A stretch of DNA of 64,000 nucleotides from Acidobacterium sp. S8 (GTDB lineage Bacteria; Acidobacteriota; Terriglobia; Terriglobales; Acidobacteriaceae), in NCBI RefSeq assembly GCF_009765985.1, contig NZ_LMUM01000015.1, forward strand, positions 310,001 through 374,000. Direction: 5' to 3'. Shown here piece after piece: positions 44,297 to 54,346 of the stretch. Numbering within the stretch: position 1 is the stretch's first letter; each line of letters opens with the position of its first letter. A program made the position numbers and the translations under genes. A model generated the notes under the pieces. It was not told the DNA's origin, searched no databases, and saw only the letters and a list, made by a program, of their open reading frames with translations.

Positions 44297-45931
44297 TTAC
44301 CCTCTAAGCTTCTTATATTCGTCGATGAGTGTGCTGGTCGAGCTGTCGTGCTTGCCGACAATTTTGCCCTCCAACTCGGTAATGATGTTCTTGGCCAGAA
44401 CCTTGCCAAGTTCCACGCCCCACTGGTCAAAGGAATCGATCTGCCAGATGGCACCCTGTGTAAAGACGCTGTGCTCATACAGGGCGACAAGCTTGCCCAG
44501 AACTTCGGGCGTGAGTATCTCAATCAGGATGGTATTCGACGGCCGGTTTCCTTCAAAAACGCGGTGCGGAACCAGCCAGTTTGGAGTTCCCTCAGCCTTA
44601 ACCTGTTCTGCGGTTTTACCGAAGGCGAGCGCCTCACCCTGCGCGAAAACATTCGCCATCAGCAGATCGTGATGATCACCTAACGGATTCAATGTCTTCC
44701 CAAAACCTATGAAATCACAGGGGATAAGCTTCGTTCCTTGATGAATAAGCTGGTAGAAAGAGTGTTGACCATTTGTTCCCGGCTCACCCCAGAAGATGGG
44801 ACCGGTTTCGTAATCAACATGATCGCCGCTGAGAGTGACGTGTTTGCCATTGCTCTCCATGGTGAGCTGCTGCAGGTAAGCGGGAAACCGCTTCAGATAC
44901 TGGTCATACGGCAGGACGGCAACAGTCTGAGCGTCGAAAAAGTCGTTGTACCAGACGGACAATAAGCCCATCAGGACAGGAAGATTCTTCTCGAACGGAG
45001 CAGTGCGGAAATGCTCGTCCATTTCATGGAAGCCTGCCAGCAGCTTCCTGAAATTTTCTGGTCCGACAGCAATCATGGTGGAGAGACCAATGGCCGAATC
45101 CATCGAGTAACGGCCGCCGACCCAATCCCAGAAGCCGAACATATTTGCTGTATCGATGCCGAACTTTGAAACCTCTGCCGCGTTGGTGGAAACAGCTACG
45201 AAATGCTTCGCGATTGCCTTCTCGTCACCCAGCTTTTTCAGGCTCCACTCACGGGCAGTATGCGCGTTGGTCATCGTTTCAAGAGTGGTAAAGGTCTTCG
45301 ACGAGATAATGAAGAGCGTCTCTTCGGGATCAAGATCAATCGTCGCTTCGGCAAAGTCAGTTCCGTCTACATTCGAGACGAAGCGGAAGACCATATCACG
45401 CTGGCTGTAATGGCGCAGGGCTTCATAGGCCATGACCGGACCCAGATCTGAGCCGCCGATGCCGATATTGACGACGTTCTTAATTCGCTTGCTGGTGTGG
45501 CCAAGCCACGCACCACTTCGAACGCGATCGGCAAAGGCCGACATGCGATCCAGAACTTCATGCACCTCAGGAACTACGTTCTTACCGTCTACGAGAATCG
45601 TCGCATCTTTTGGAGCGCGCAGTGCTACGTGCAGCACGGCGCGGTTCTCGGTGATGTTGATCTTTTCTCCGCGAAACATCGCGTCGATGCGACCGCGCAG
45701 ATCGCTCTCGTCTGCCAGTTTGAACAAAAGCTTCAGAGTCTCGTCTGTGATGCGATTCTTTGAGTAATCCAGATAGATACCGAGGGCATCGACAGCAAGG
45801 CGCTCGCCGCGACCGGAGTCGTCGGCAAACAAAGTGCGCAGCTGGACATCCTTGATCTGTCCGTAGTGCGATGTGAGAGCCTTCCACGCAGAAAGCTGTG
45901 TAAGCGGAACTGCCTTTTCCGTAGTAGCCAT
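44297..45931 (-). CDS. pgi: Glucose-6-phosphate isomerase
   Basis: Interconverts glucose 6-phosphate and fructose 6-phosphate. The 544-residue two-SIS-domain protein has [28 protein letters not shown], a Glu in the [13 protein letters not shown] segment and the family signature [12 protein letters not shown] near the C-terminus. AAGGAG lies 5 nt before the ATG. It is the last of four sugar-phosphate genes on the same strand, 71 bp after pgm, and supplies fructose 6-phosphate to manA. Confidence 0.97.
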   Translation of the reverse strand: MATTEKAVPLTQLSAWKALTSHYGQIKDVQLRTLFADDSGRGERLAVDALGIYLDYSKNRITDETLKLLFKLADESDLRGRIDAMFRGEKINITENRAVLHVALRAPKDATILVDGKNVVPEVHEVLDRMSAFADRVRSGAWLGHTSKRIKNVVNIGIGGSDLGPVMAYEALRHYSQRDMVFRFVSNVDGTDFAEATIDLDPEETLFIISSKTFTTLETMTNAHTAREWSLKKLGDEKAIAKHFVAVSTNAAEVSKFGIDTANMFGFWDWVGGRYSMDSAIGLSTMIAVGPENFRKLLAGFHEMDEHFRTAPFEKNLPVLMGLLSVWYNDFFDAQTVAVLPYDQYLKRFPAYLQQLTMESNGKHVTLSGDHVDYETGPIFWGEPGTNGQHSFYQLIHQGTKLIPCDFIGFGKTLNPLGDHHDLLMANVFAQGEALAFGKTAEQVKAEGTPNWLVPHRVFEGNRPSNTILIEILTPEVLGKLVALYEHSVFTQGAIWQIDSFDQWGVELGKVLAKNIITELEGKIVGKHDSSTSTLIDEYKKLRG

Positions 45932-46002
45932 GACGCTCCTTCTTCCTCAGCGACTTAGATTCTGCCACACCGCAGCAGGCAGCGGGTAGCGCATAACCAG
46001 CC

Positions 46003-47439
46003 TTAACTCAGGCTATTCATTGCAAATTGACGCGCCGCTTCCAACAACTTTGACACCGATTCCTTTGAGCACGATTCCGAGTAGATGCGCAGCAGCGGCT
46101 CCGTCCCGGAGGCACGAAGCAGCAGCCATGTTTCCGCAGCATTCGGTTTGGTTTGTGCTTCAGGGTTATTCAAGAAAAACTTGATGCCGTCGAGGGTTTC
46201 GACACGATCTACCGGCATGCCTGCAAATTCTTTCACGCCGGAGCGAGCCTTGGCGATGGTGGCGTTCTTCAAATCATCGTTGATATGTAAATCGATGCGC
46301 CCGTACTGATGTTCGCCATACTCTTCCTGAAGGCGTGCCACCAGCTGGCCCAACGTCTTGCCCTCCTCCGCCATCACGTTGGCAATCAGGAGTGCATTCA
46401 GCAGGCCATCGCGCTCAGGCAGATGTCGCTTAATGCCGATGCCACCAGATTCCTCGCCGCCTATCAGGATGTCTTTTTCCAGCATCAGATCGCACACATA
46501 TTTAAAGCCGATTCCGTGCTCGTACAGTTTGCGTCCATAGCGTTTGCAGATGCGGTCAAGCATTTTGGTGGTGTTGAAGGCGCGTGTGACATCGCCCGGC
46601 CACTTCTTGCGCTCCAGCAACCATTGCAGGAGAACAGCAAAAATCTTGTGCGGATCGACAAAGTTGCCGTGCTCATCTACGGCGCCAATGCGGTCTGCAT
46701 CGCCATCTGTCACGAGTCCAGCCTGGCACTTTTCCGCCACCACTGTTTCCTGCATGGCCCGTATGTGAGGTTCGATGGGCTCAGGATTGATGCCGGGAAA
46801 AAGCGGATCGACATTGGCGCGAATTTCGACGAAATCGACGCCAATTTTTGTAAAGATACCCGCTAACACTCCTCGACCGGCGCCATACATACAGTCGATT
46901 CCGAACTTCAGGCCGGATTTGCTGATGAGATCGAGGTCGGCAAAGCGTGAAATCGCTTCGATGTAAGGAGTCTGAAAATCGACAGTCTCGATCTTCGCTG
47001 GGGTCGCAGCTTCGGGCAACGGCTTTCCGAGATAGCCTTCAATTTCGGTGATGATGGACGGCTTTCCAGATCCGCCGTAGTAAGCCTTGTACTTCACTCC
47101 ATTCCACTGATACGGGTTATGGCTTGAAGTAATCATCACCCCACCAGCGGCGCCATGCGCGCGCACTCCGTAGGAAAGCGCCGGCGTCGGCGTAATGCGG
47201 TCGGCAATTTTCACGCGGATGCCTGCCGCCGCGAGAACTTCTGCCACAGCGTTCGCGAAAGCGTGCGAACCGAAACGAGTGTCGTAGCCTATGCAGACAC
47301 CTTCGCCCGGGTCCTTCTTCGAAAGTACATAATTGCCAATGGCTGTCGCGGCGGCTCGTACATTATCAAAGGTAAAATCGTCGGCAATAATGCCGCGCCA
47401 GCCGTCCGTGCCAAACTTAATCGCAGTTGCATTTCCCAT
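46003..47439 (-). CDS. Phosphoglucomutase/phosphomannomutase
   Basis: A 478-residue alpha-D-phosphohexomutase that moves phosphate between C6 and C1 of glucose and/or mannose. The four domains show the phospho-Ser loop ITSSHNPYQWNG, the metal loop TDGDADRIGAVDE, the sugar loop GGEESGGIGIKRH and the phosphate-binding RASGTEPLLRIYSES. Sequence alone does not decide between glucose and mannose. Its place between manC and pgi fits mannose 6-phosphate to mannose 1-phosphate conversion for GDP-mannose, or a dual role. Confidence 0.93.
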   Translation of the reverse strand: MGNATAIKFGTDGWRGIIADDFTFDNVRAAATAIGNYVLSKKDPGEGVCIGYDTRFGSHAFANAVAEVLAAAGIRVKIADRITPTPALSYGVRAHGAAGGVMITSSHNPYQWNGVKYKAYYGGSGKPSIITEIEGYLGKPLPEAATPAKIETVDFQTPYIEAISRFADLDLISKSGLKFGIDCMYGAGRGVLAGIFTKIGVDFVEIRANVDPLFPGINPEPIEPHIRAMQETVVAEKCQAGLVTDGDADRIGAVDEHGNFVDPHKIFAVLLQWLLERKKWPGDVTRAFNTTKMLDRICKRYGRKLYEHGIGFKYVCDLMLEKDILIGGEESGGIGIKRHLPERDGLLNALLIANVMAEEGKTLGQLVARLQEEYGEHQYGRIDLHINDDLKNATIAKARSGVKEFAGMPVDRVETLDGIKFFLNNPEAQTKPNAAETWLLLRASGTEPLLRIYSESCSKESVSKLLEAARQFAMNSLS

Positions 47440-47466
47440 GTGTTTGCTTCTTCTTCTCCGGAAAAC

Positions 47467-48582
47467 TTAGATGAGTTCTTCGCGCCCATTCGCGGCGAGC
47501 TGTTTCACAATTTTTCCGACATCCTGGGAATGGTGGCGGGTGGTAACCAGAATCGCATCATCTGTCTCAACGACTACGAGATCTTTCACGCCGACCAGTG
47601 CAACGAATTTACCTGGGCTGAATATGTAATTACCCTCTGCATCGATTGCCATGCTTCCGGCACACTCTGCGACGTTCTCATGCTGGTCGACGTGCTGCGC
47701 CTGCTCCATCTGGTGCTCGTAGAGTGCAGCCCACGAGCCAAGGTCGTTCCAGCCGAAATTTGCCGGCAGGCAATAGAGATTCGAGCGGTGCTCACCTTTG
47801 GCCGAGCGAGGCTCAAGCACCGCATAGTCAACGCTGATGTTTTCGCACTGCGGATAAAGCCTCTCGAATACGCTGCGAAACTCAGGCGTTCCATACGCAG
47901 CCGCAATTTCTTCCAGAATCGGCGCTGTCTCCGAGAGGTGTTCGCGGATGGCATCCGCAAGAGTGCGCGCGCTCCACACAAAAATGCCACTGTTCCAGTG
48001 ATAATTTCCTGCCGTTACAAACTCTTCAGCGCGCTCCTGATTCGGTTTCTCGGTAAAGCGGCGGACACGCATCGAACCATCATCGAGCGTATCGCCCGTC
48101 TCGATATAGCCATAGCCAGTTTCAGCACGAGTCGGCGTCACGCCGAGCACAACCATATTCTCGCCGGCAGCTGCAATTTTGATTGCATCTTCGAGGACAG
48201 CTAGAAATGCCGCTTCATCGCCGATCACATGATCTGAGGGAAAAATGCCCAACACCGCGTCCGGATTGATCCTCTCGATAAGAAACGCAGCCAACCCGGC
48301 GGCGGGCGCAGTATTGCGCGCGGCCGGCTCGCAGACCACATGATCTTTGGGAACCAGGTCAAGCTGATCGCAGATCGTTGGTGAAAGCAGGTCGTTGGTG
48401 ATGATCCAAACATCGTCGCGTTTTGCCAGCGGCGCGAGACGGTCCACAGTACGCTGAATCATCGTGCGCTCGCCGTCGAGCGCGAGCACTTGCTTCGCAC
48501 GGGCTCGGCGACTGCGTGGCCAGAAACGCGTCCCACTGCCTCCGGCCAGAATGATCGGTCGAAAATCGGCTGATTGGGGCAT
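47467..48582 (-). CDS. manC: Mannose-1-phosphate guanylyltransferase
   Basis: Makes GDP-mannose from mannose 1-phosphate and GTP. The 371-residue protein has the nucleotide loop ILAGGSGTRFWPRSR (residues 12-26), FPSDHVIGD, VTPTRAETGYGYIE, FTEKPN, NSGIFVWSA and WNDLGSWAALYE. It lacks the C-terminal isomerase domain found in bifunctional ManC/AlgA, in agreement with a separate manA next door. It starts 15 bp after the manA stop and ends 27 bp before the mutase. Confidence 0.95.
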   Translation of the reverse strand: MPQSADFRPIILAGGSGTRFWPRSRRARAKQVLALDGERTMIQRTVDRLAPLAKRDDVWIITNDLLSPTICDQLDLVPKDHVVCEPAARNTAPAAGLAAFLIERINPDAVLGIFPSDHVIGDEAAFLAVLEDAIKIAAAGENMVVLGVTPTRAETGYGYIETGDTLDDGSMRVRRFTEKPNQERAEEFVTAGNYHWNSGIFVWSARTLADAIREHLSETAPILEEIAAAYGTPEFRSVFERLYPQCENISVDYAVLEPRSAKGEHRSNLYCLPANFGWNDLGSWAALYEHQMEQAQHVDQHENVAECAGSMAIDAEGNYIFSPGKFVALVGVKDLVVVETDDAILVTTRHHSQDVGKIVKQLAANGREELI

Positions 48583-48597
48583 GATCCTCCAGGATCT

Positions 48598-49536
48598 TTA
48601 GGCGAATTGCGGCAGAATGCGAATGATTTCGGCACCTGCTTGTGCTTCGATGCTCCAGTTCCCTGCTTCAGCAGGAATAACGGCCAGTTGGCAGCGATCG
48701 AGAGAAATAGGCTCAAAGCCTTCCCCCGTTATCGTCGCATTCCCGTTCGCGATAAAGAACATCTGCACTACGTCTGCCGATGCATTGTCTGCGTCTGGTA
48801 GAGCATCCTTCCAGCGCTCAATGCGGAAATATTTCTGATCGATGAGGACAGCGTAGCCATTCACAGTCTTGGCAGCCTTCTTGCCCGCGTCGGTCGAGAG
48901 CCGCGTTGCTTCGATGGATTTATCGATATGCAGCTCACGCGGACGCCCGTAATCATACATTCGATATGTCAAATCGCTGGTCTGCTGTGTCTCCAGCAGG
49001 ACCGCGCCGGGCCCGATGGCATGCACCGTGCCGGCATCGACGAAGATCATGTCGCCTTTATTCACTGGAACATGATTCAGCAGTTCTTCGAGGGTTTCAT
49101 CTTGAATCGCCGCCCTGACCTGGTCTGGCGTTGTTCCGGGCGTGATGCCAAGCGCAACCTCAGCTCCGGGCTGAGCGTCGAGGGCATACCAGCACTCTGT
49201 TTTGCCGCGCGGTTCCCCGTATTTCTGTGCCATCACATCATCCGGATGCACCTGCACGCTCAACTTCTCTTTGGGGAAAAGAATCTTGATCAGCAGCGGA
49301 AACTCTTCCCCGCCATGGCTCTTACCGAGGAGTGCCTCGCCCTGTTCAGCTGTGATTTTGTTAAGTGGCTGACCCGTCAGGGGTCCGGTCTCTGCGGCGC
49401 ACATTTCGCCGGTGAGCCAGACTTCGCCGATCGGCTCGCCTTCTGTCTTGTAATCAAACCAGGGTGAAAGATCGTGGAACCCCCAGATGCGGGTCCGGAA
49501 ATATGGAGCAAGTCTGAATGGTCTTAAGGCCTGCAT
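48598..49536 (-). CDS. manA: Mannose-6-phosphate isomerase (class I)
   Basis: Zinc enzyme converting fructose 6-phosphate to mannose 6-phosphate. The 312-residue cupin protein has the zinc-site motif LSVQVHPDDVMAQ, a Glu in GKTECWYALD and the catalytic region VPVNKGDMIFVDAGTVHAIGPG, with AVLLETQQTSDLTYRMYDYGR. The frame is open to 49566; GGAG sits 5 nt before the ATG at 49536. First gene of the mannose operon, divergent from the epimerase. Confidence 0.95.
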   Translation of the reverse strand: MQALRPFRLAPYFRTRIWGFHDLSPWFDYKTEGEPIGEVWLTGEMCAAETGPLTGQPLNKITAEQGEALLGKSHGGEEFPLLIKILFPKEKLSVQVHPDDVMAQKYGEPRGKTECWYALDAQPGAEVALGITPGTTPDQVRAAIQDETLEELLNHVPVNKGDMIFVDAGTVHAIGPGAVLLETQQTSDLTYRMYDYGRPRELHIDKSIEATRLSTDAGKKAAKTVNGYAVLIDQKYFRIERWKDALPDADNASADVVQMFFIANGNATITGEGFEPISLDRCQLAVIPAEAGNWSIEAQAGAEIIRILPQFA

Positions 49537-49605
49537 GTATCTCCAGTATGCCTGATTTTGCGCCACTTACACAGTGTTGCGTAGAGAGGCTACGATAGAA
49601 GAGAC

Positions 49606-50577
49606 ATGGCTCGTTATCTCGTAACCGGCTGCGCCGGATTTCTCGGCTCCTGGATTAGCCAGGCGCTTCTGGAACGCGGAGAAATTGTCCGCGGCTTTGA
49701 CAACTTCGAAACAGGCCTCAAGAAGAATCTTGCGGAAATCAACGGCAGATTGGACTTCGTAGAAGGAGATCTTCGCGACGCCGATGCCATCGCACGCGCT
49801 TGTGAAGGCGTTGATTATGTTCTGCATCAGGCTGCGTTGCCGTCTGTACCACGTTCGGTGAAAGATCCCCGCACCAGCCACACGGCAAATGTTGACGGGA
49901 CCTTTAACCTGCTCGAAGGCGCACGCGCGGCCGGAGTCAAGCGCATCGTCTATGCTGCTTCCTCTTCCGCTTACGGCAATCAGCCGGGATTTCCTCGTAA
50001 AGAAACAATGGTTCCCATGCCGATTGCGCCGTATCCGGTGCAGAAGCTTGCGGGAGAACTTTACATGCGCAGCTACTGGCAGGTTTACGGACTTGAGACG
50101 GTTTGCCTGCGCTACTTCAACATCTTCGGTCCGCGACAGGTTCCCGACTCTCCTTATAGCGGCGTGATGGCAAAATTCGCTCTGCTCATGCTCAGCGGGG
50201 AGCAGCCAACCATTTTCGGGGATGGCGAACAGGGACGCGATTTCACCTACGTCGCAAATGCTGTCTCTGCCAATCTATTGGCTATGGAAGCACCGGCGGA
50301 GAAAGTCGCAGGTAGAGTCTTCAACATTGCCTGCGGTGAGCGCCACACGCTGAACGAGACCTACAAAATTCTCGCCGAGCTGGCCGGTTTCACTCAACCA
50401 GCGCTTTACGGACCTGAACGAACTGGCGATATTCAGAATTCGCTTGCCGATATCACGGCTGCGCAGGACGCATTCGGCTATAAACCGCTCATCGGCTTCG
50501 AAGAAGGACTTCGCCGTACTGTGGATTGGTACAAGCAGCAAATGAAAGAGGCCGTTCCTCAGAACAGCCTCGCATAA
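49606..50577 (+). CDS. NAD-dependent nucleotide-sugar epimerase/dehydratase (extended SDR)
   Basis: A 323-residue extended-SDR enzyme acting on a nucleotide-activated sugar. NAD motif VTGCAGFLGSW at 6-16, DLRDADAIARACEGVDYVLH, AASSSAYG (Ser) and the catalytic Tyr and Lys in the YPVQK block. The C-terminal part has RYFNIFGPRQ and YVANAVSANLLA. The closest shape is the UDP-N-acetylglucosamine 4-epimerase (WbpP-like) branch, but the substrate is not decided. Divergent from manA over 69 bp, so they may share regulation. Confidence 0.88.
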   Translation: MARYLVTGCAGFLGSWISQALLERGEIVRGFDNFETGLKKNLAEINGRLDFVEGDLRDADAIARACEGVDYVLHQAALPSVPRSVKDPRTSHTANVDGTFNLLEGARAAGVKRIVYAASSSAYGNQPGFPRKETMVPMPIAPYPVQKLAGELYMRSYWQVYGLETVCLRYFNIFGPRQVPDSPYSGVMAKFALLMLSGEQPTIFGDGEQGRDFTYVANAVSANLLAMEAPAEKVAGRVFNIACGERHTLNETYKILAELAGFTQPALYGPERTGDIQNSLADITAAQDAFGYKPLIGFEEGLRRTVDWYKQQMKEAVPQNSLA

Positions 50578-50602
50578 ATGTAATGATGGAAGTTTCAATC
50601 AA

Positions 50603-50631
50603 GAAGATGGCATCCGACGGATGCCATCTTC
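50603..50631. terminator. Hairpin terminator between epimerase and GH20 genes
   Basis: Perfect 13 bp stem (GAAGATGGCATCC with its complement) and a 3-nt loop, then TTTACAC. It ends the epimerase transcript and could also end the convergent GH20 transcript. Confidence 0.8.
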
Positions 50632-50658
50632 TTTACACATAATTCAGAGTTAGTCCGT

Positions 50659-52728
50659 CTATTGGCCCGCCTCGACCAGCTTCCGCAGGGGATCAAGGAC
50701 GGTAAACCGAACAAGCCCCTGCGGCTTCTGTGCAGCATCCAATACCGCAAGGCTATTCTGCTTCCAATCCGCTTGAGACCCATTTCCGCCAGCCAGACGA
50801 GCTACTGCCTCCGAGCCAATCTGGGCGAGTTGGGCAAACTGCTGAGCCCTGCCGGTGGTGGCATCCTCCGCGAGCAAAGGCGATGCAGCAACCTGCTGTT
50901 GCACTTTCGGCGCTGCGGCTGTCCAGGAAGAGAAAATGTTCTCAAGCTGGTGCCGCTCCGCCTCGTGCTGCGAAGGATTCTGAAGGAACGCGTTCACCAG
51001 CACCTCTAAATCATGGCGTGAGGGGGGATCGGGACGAACCGCATCCACAAGATGATTGAGCGGGGTAAGCTGCGAAGTATGCTGTCCCTGGTAGCGATTG
51101 CCAAAGCTCACCGGTTGCAGAACAGAAGCAAAGACACGCAAGGCATCGATATCTTTCGTGCCTGTCAAAGCGCGGAGGCCTACATCTTCATGGGTAATGT
51201 GCGTCAAACCAAATGCCTCCAGCCGCACCGATACGACAGCGAGCCGGCGATACATATCATCCACGTCGCGCACATTCTCCGGAGACCAGAAGCGCTCAGC
51301 AATTACGGCCGTGCGAGGCCAGATACGCGAGTCGATCGTACCTTCGTTGATCTGCTCGCCCCACATGCACACTTCCCCCCCGAGGATGAGTGTGCGTTGC
51401 TCCGGCGTCAGATCAGAAGTCGACGGCAGCGGATCTGCCAGGTAATGCTCTTCCGCCGACTTCATCGCATCCAGATAATACGGAGCAGATAAAATCCCTT
51501 GGTATCCCTGCTTCGCGCTTGCTCCGAGTGATTCCTCGCCGCGCCATGACTGAATCATGACATCCTTCGGCAAGGCCGGGTTCAAGACTTCATCCCACCC
51601 AATCATGTGCCGATGATGCTTCTCGAGAATCTTCAGCAAATGCTGATTAAAGTAAGCCTGCAGTGCGGCAGGATCTTTTAGATCGTGCTTCTGCATGAAC
51701 TCTACGATTTTTGGATTCTGCTTCCATTGCACGCCTTTGGTTTCATCGCCGCCAATATGCAGATATGGATCGGGAAAGATAGTCGTCATCTCACCGATGA
51801 AGTTGTCGAGGAATTTGTAAACGCTGTCGCGCGTCGGATCCATGGCTTCGTCGCTGATGCCGAATTCACGCCGAACCTGATATGGACCGGACCCGCTGGA
51901 GATTTCCGGATAGCCGACGAACCAGCTCACACTGTGTCCCGGCATATCGAATTCAGGCACCACGCGGATACCGCGCGCCCGCGCGTAGGCCACCACTTCC
52001 TTCGCCTGATCCTGCGTGTAGTACAGACCGTCTGAGCCCATACCCGTCAGCTTGGGATAAATCTTGCTCTCAATGCGGAAACCCTGATCTTCGGTCAGGT
52101 GCCAATGCAGGACATTCAGCTTCACGGCTGCCATGCCGTCAAGGGTGCGCTCGATTACGCTCACGGGCTCGAAGTGGCGTCCGCAATCAATCAACAGACC
52201 GCGCCAGCGAAAACGCGGAGTATCTTCAATGCTCACCGCGGGCAGAATGTATCCGGAACCGGAAACCTGAACGAGTTGCAGCAGCGTCTCCATTCCACGC
52301 AATGCGCCAACGACAGTATTCGCCTGTAGCTTTACGCCGTTGGCAGCCACATTCAACGAATACGATTCGTCTTCATCGACAGACTGGACCATTTCGCCCG
52401 CGCCCTTTACTTCAATAACTAGCGAAGCTCCTGCAGAGTCCTTCTGAATGGCTTTTGAGATGGGCACGCCGGTCTGATATTCCAGCCGATGCAGCATTCG
52501 TCCAATGCCGGCATCCAATCGTTCATCGCGGAATTGCGGAGCAGCCACCGTGAACGAGGAAGTCAGCGCAAAGCTGCCCTGCCCTGCGGTAAACTTTGCC
52601 GGTTCAGGCATAAGGGTGTTGGTAAACGTCGGCTGCGTGGTTTGCGCACTCATACCGATTGCAGAAAACAGAACTACACTACAAGCCAAGGCTGAACAAA
52701 ATGCAGACCGCAATTGCGTAGTCTCCAA
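50659..52728 (-). CDS. Secreted beta-N-acetylhexosaminidase, GH20
   Basis: Cuts terminal N-acetylglucosamine or N-acetylgalactosamine from chitin-derived or glycoconjugate chains outside the cytoplasm. The 689-residue product has a signal peptide (ends IGMSAQ), a GH20b N-terminal domain at about 40-155, then the (beta/alpha)8 barrel with RWRGLLIDCGRHF, NVLHWHLTEDQGFR and the catalytic Asp-Glu pair in HIGGDETKGVQW. MIGWDEVLNP and a C-terminal helical extension of about 170 residues follow. The start is TTG at 52728. It is divergent from the MetX-like gene over only 39 bp. Confidence 0.93.
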   Translation of the reverse strand: METTQLRSAFCSALACSVVLFSAIGMSAQTTQPTFTNTLMPEPAKFTAGQGSFALTSSFTVAAPQFRDERLDAGIGRMLHRLEYQTGVPISKAIQKDSAGASLVIEVKGAGEMVQSVDEDESYSLNVAANGVKLQANTVVGALRGMETLLQLVQVSGSGYILPAVSIEDTPRFRWRGLLIDCGRHFEPVSVIERTLDGMAAVKLNVLHWHLTEDQGFRIESKIYPKLTGMGSDGLYYTQDQAKEVVAYARARGIRVVPEFDMPGHSVSWFVGYPEISSGSGPYQVRREFGISDEAMDPTRDSVYKFLDNFIGEMTTIFPDPYLHIGGDETKGVQWKQNPKIVEFMQKHDLKDPAALQAYFNQHLLKILEKHHRHMIGWDEVLNPALPKDVMIQSWRGEESLGASAKQGYQGILSAPYYLDAMKSAEEHYLADPLPSTSDLTPEQRTLILGGEVCMWGEQINEGTIDSRIWPRTAVIAERFWSPENVRDVDDMYRRLAVVSVRLEAFGLTHITHEDVGLRALTGTKDIDALRVFASVLQPVSFGNRYQGQHTSQLTPLNHLVDAVRPDPPSRHDLEVLVNAFLQNPSQHEAERHQLENIFSSWTAAAPKVQQQVAASPLLAEDATTGRAQQFAQLAQIGSEAVARLAGGNGSQADWKQNSLAVLDAAQKPQGLVRFTVLDPLRKLVEAGQ

Positions 52729-52767
52729 AGATGGATTATGTTCCGAGGCATTAGAATAGCAATCGAA

Positions 52768-53802
52768 ATGCAGCGTGTGCTTATTTCTTTCGTTTTATTT
52801 TTCTTTTCAACGTTTCTTTACGCGCAGGCGATCCCAGCGCTTCAATACGCCAGCCTTGGTGACCTGAGGCTGGAGAATGGCGCCGTTATCCACGATTGCA
52901 GGATCGGTTATCGCACGCTTGGCATTCTGAACGCGGCAAAGTCCAATGCAGTCCTCGTTCCAGCGTGGTTTACGGGTGGCAGCGGTGATGTGACTATGGG
53001 CCTGGGGCCGGGGTCTTATATAGACACCTCGAAGTACTTCGTCATCGCCGTCGATCCTCTCGGCAACGGGATTTCCAGCTCTCCCTCTAACAGTGCGACC
53101 CAGCACGGTACCGACTTCCCGCAGTTCTCCATCCGCGATATGGTCGAATCCGAGTATCGGTTCGTGACCGAGACGCTGCACCTCGAACACCTGCATGCCG
53201 TCATGGGCATATCGATGGGCGGACTGCAGACCTTTCAGTGGATGGTGAGTCATCCCGATTTCATGGATGTGGCGGTTCCTATCGTTGGAACACCACAGAT
53301 GAGCTCTTATGACCTGCTGCTCTGGAACACGGAACTGAAGGCGCTCGAAAGCGATCCTGCTTACAACCACGGCAAGTATACGCAGAGGCCGGCGCTGTCG
53401 CTGGTTGCGCTTATTCACAATATGAACCTGTCCACGCCGAACTTTCGCGCCAATCACACCACGCGTGAGGGCTTCCAACAATATTTCGAGCAGATCGTAA
53501 CCGATGGCGACCGCTTCTTCGATGCCAATGATTACCTGCGCCAACTACAGGCGCTGATCGGGCATGACATTGCACATGGAGGACCGATCTTCGAAGCCGC
53601 GAATAAGGTGAAGGCGAAGGTGCTTATCGTGACGGCGACGCAGGATCATATGGTGAATTCCCTTCCGCCGCTGGGCTTCGCCAAGCTGATCCACGCGCAG
53701 ACATTGCTGCTCGAATCAGACTGTGGGCACATGTCGCCCGGTTGTGAAACCGCCAGGATGAACCCGGTGGTGGAGCGATTTCTGGAGCAGAAGCAGAACT
53801 AA
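52768..53802 (+). CDS. Exported alpha/beta hydrolase, homoserine acetyltransferase-like
   Basis: A 344-residue alpha/beta-hydrolase with the MetX fold. The nucleophile elbow is GISMGGLQTFQW; the catalytic Asp and His are probably in VTATQDHMVN and SDCGHMSPG. An early signal peptide (VLISFVLFFFSTFLYAQ) puts it outside the cytoplasm, unlike true homoserine O-acetyltransferase. It is therefore probably an esterase or acyltransferase of unknown substrate. The upstream in-frame ATG at 52714 would overlap the GH20 start, so 52768 is used. Its TAA shares the CTAA tetranucleotide with the convergent stop. Confidence 0.85.
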   Translation: MQRVLISFVLFFFSTFLYAQAIPALQYASLGDLRLENGAVIHDCRIGYRTLGILNAAKSNAVLVPAWFTGGSGDVTMGLGPGSYIDTSKYFVIAVDPLGNGISSSPSNSATQHGTDFPQFSIRDMVESEYRFVTETLHLEHLHAVMGISMGGLQTFQWMVSHPDFMDVAVPIVGTPQMSSYDLLLWNTELKALESDPAYNHGKYTQRPALSLVALIHNMNLSTPNFRANHTTREGFQQYFEQIVTDGDRFFDANDYLRQLQALIGHDIAHGGPIFEAANKVKAKVLIVTATQDHMVNSLPPLGFAKLIHAQTLLLESDCGHMSPGCETARMNPVVERFLEQKQN

Positions 53803-54305
53803 AGAACGTTGATTCCGTCGTTTCCAACGTGCGCCGGCGTTTCCTTCTTACGCAGGACTTCCAAGCCGGCGCGCAGGCCATTGAGCACACCCGATACCTG
53901 CTTGAGAGGAGTGGATATTCCGTGCTGCACAGCAGCGGTAGCCTGAGTGAGTCCATCGAGGACGGCGGTTGCCATCTCGTCGACCCGCGTTACCTGAGTT
54001 TCGGCAACGTCAGTAACATGAGACATCGTCTTGTTAAGATGCTCGGCTTGCGTGCGAATCACCTCGCTAGCGACAACCAGGTTGGACGTAGCCACCTTAA
54101 TCTTGGGGGATATGTCCTCAAGCAGATTTCGCGAGTGGGATAGTGCAGGTATTAAATGCTGTTTCAGCTGGTCTGACAGGTCATGAACCTTGTTGGTGGC
54201 CTTCCTCAAGGCAATGAACATGCCGAGCAGAACGAAGGCCTGGATCAGGACGCCAACCGAGGTGAAAGCAGTAAAGATGATTAATACGATTTGCGGATTC
54301 TGCAT
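53799..54305 (-). CDS. DUF948-like membrane-anchored coiled-coil protein
   Basis: A 168-residue protein with one N-terminal membrane helix (IVLIIFTAFTSVGVLIQAFVLLGMF). A long amphipathic helix follows (residues 35-150), rich in Asp, Gln, Thr and Val, with heptad-like spacing (LSDQLKQHLIPALSHSRNLLEDI, MSHVTDVAETQVTRVDEM). It resembles DUF948 general stress proteins. It lies downstream of the YtxH gene on the same strand, 41 bp apart, so the two are probably one operon. Function unknown. Confidence 0.8.
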   Translation of the reverse strand: MQNPQIVLIIFTAFTSVGVLIQAFVLLGMFIALRKATNKVHDLSDQLKQHLIPALSHSRNLLEDISPKIKVATSNLVVASEVIRTQAEHLNKTMSHVTDVAETQVTRVDEMATAVLDGLTQATAAVQHGISTPLKQVSGVLNGLRAGLEVLRKKETPAHVGNDGINVL

Positions 54306-54346
54306 GCTCTTGCCTCGCCGTCCGGTTGGCGTTCCTTTCGATTGGA

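Noticed and set aside
47155-48204. 349-codon plus-strand frame across pgm and manC
   Set aside because: Spans the end of one and the start of another real gene on the opposite strand, with no domain.
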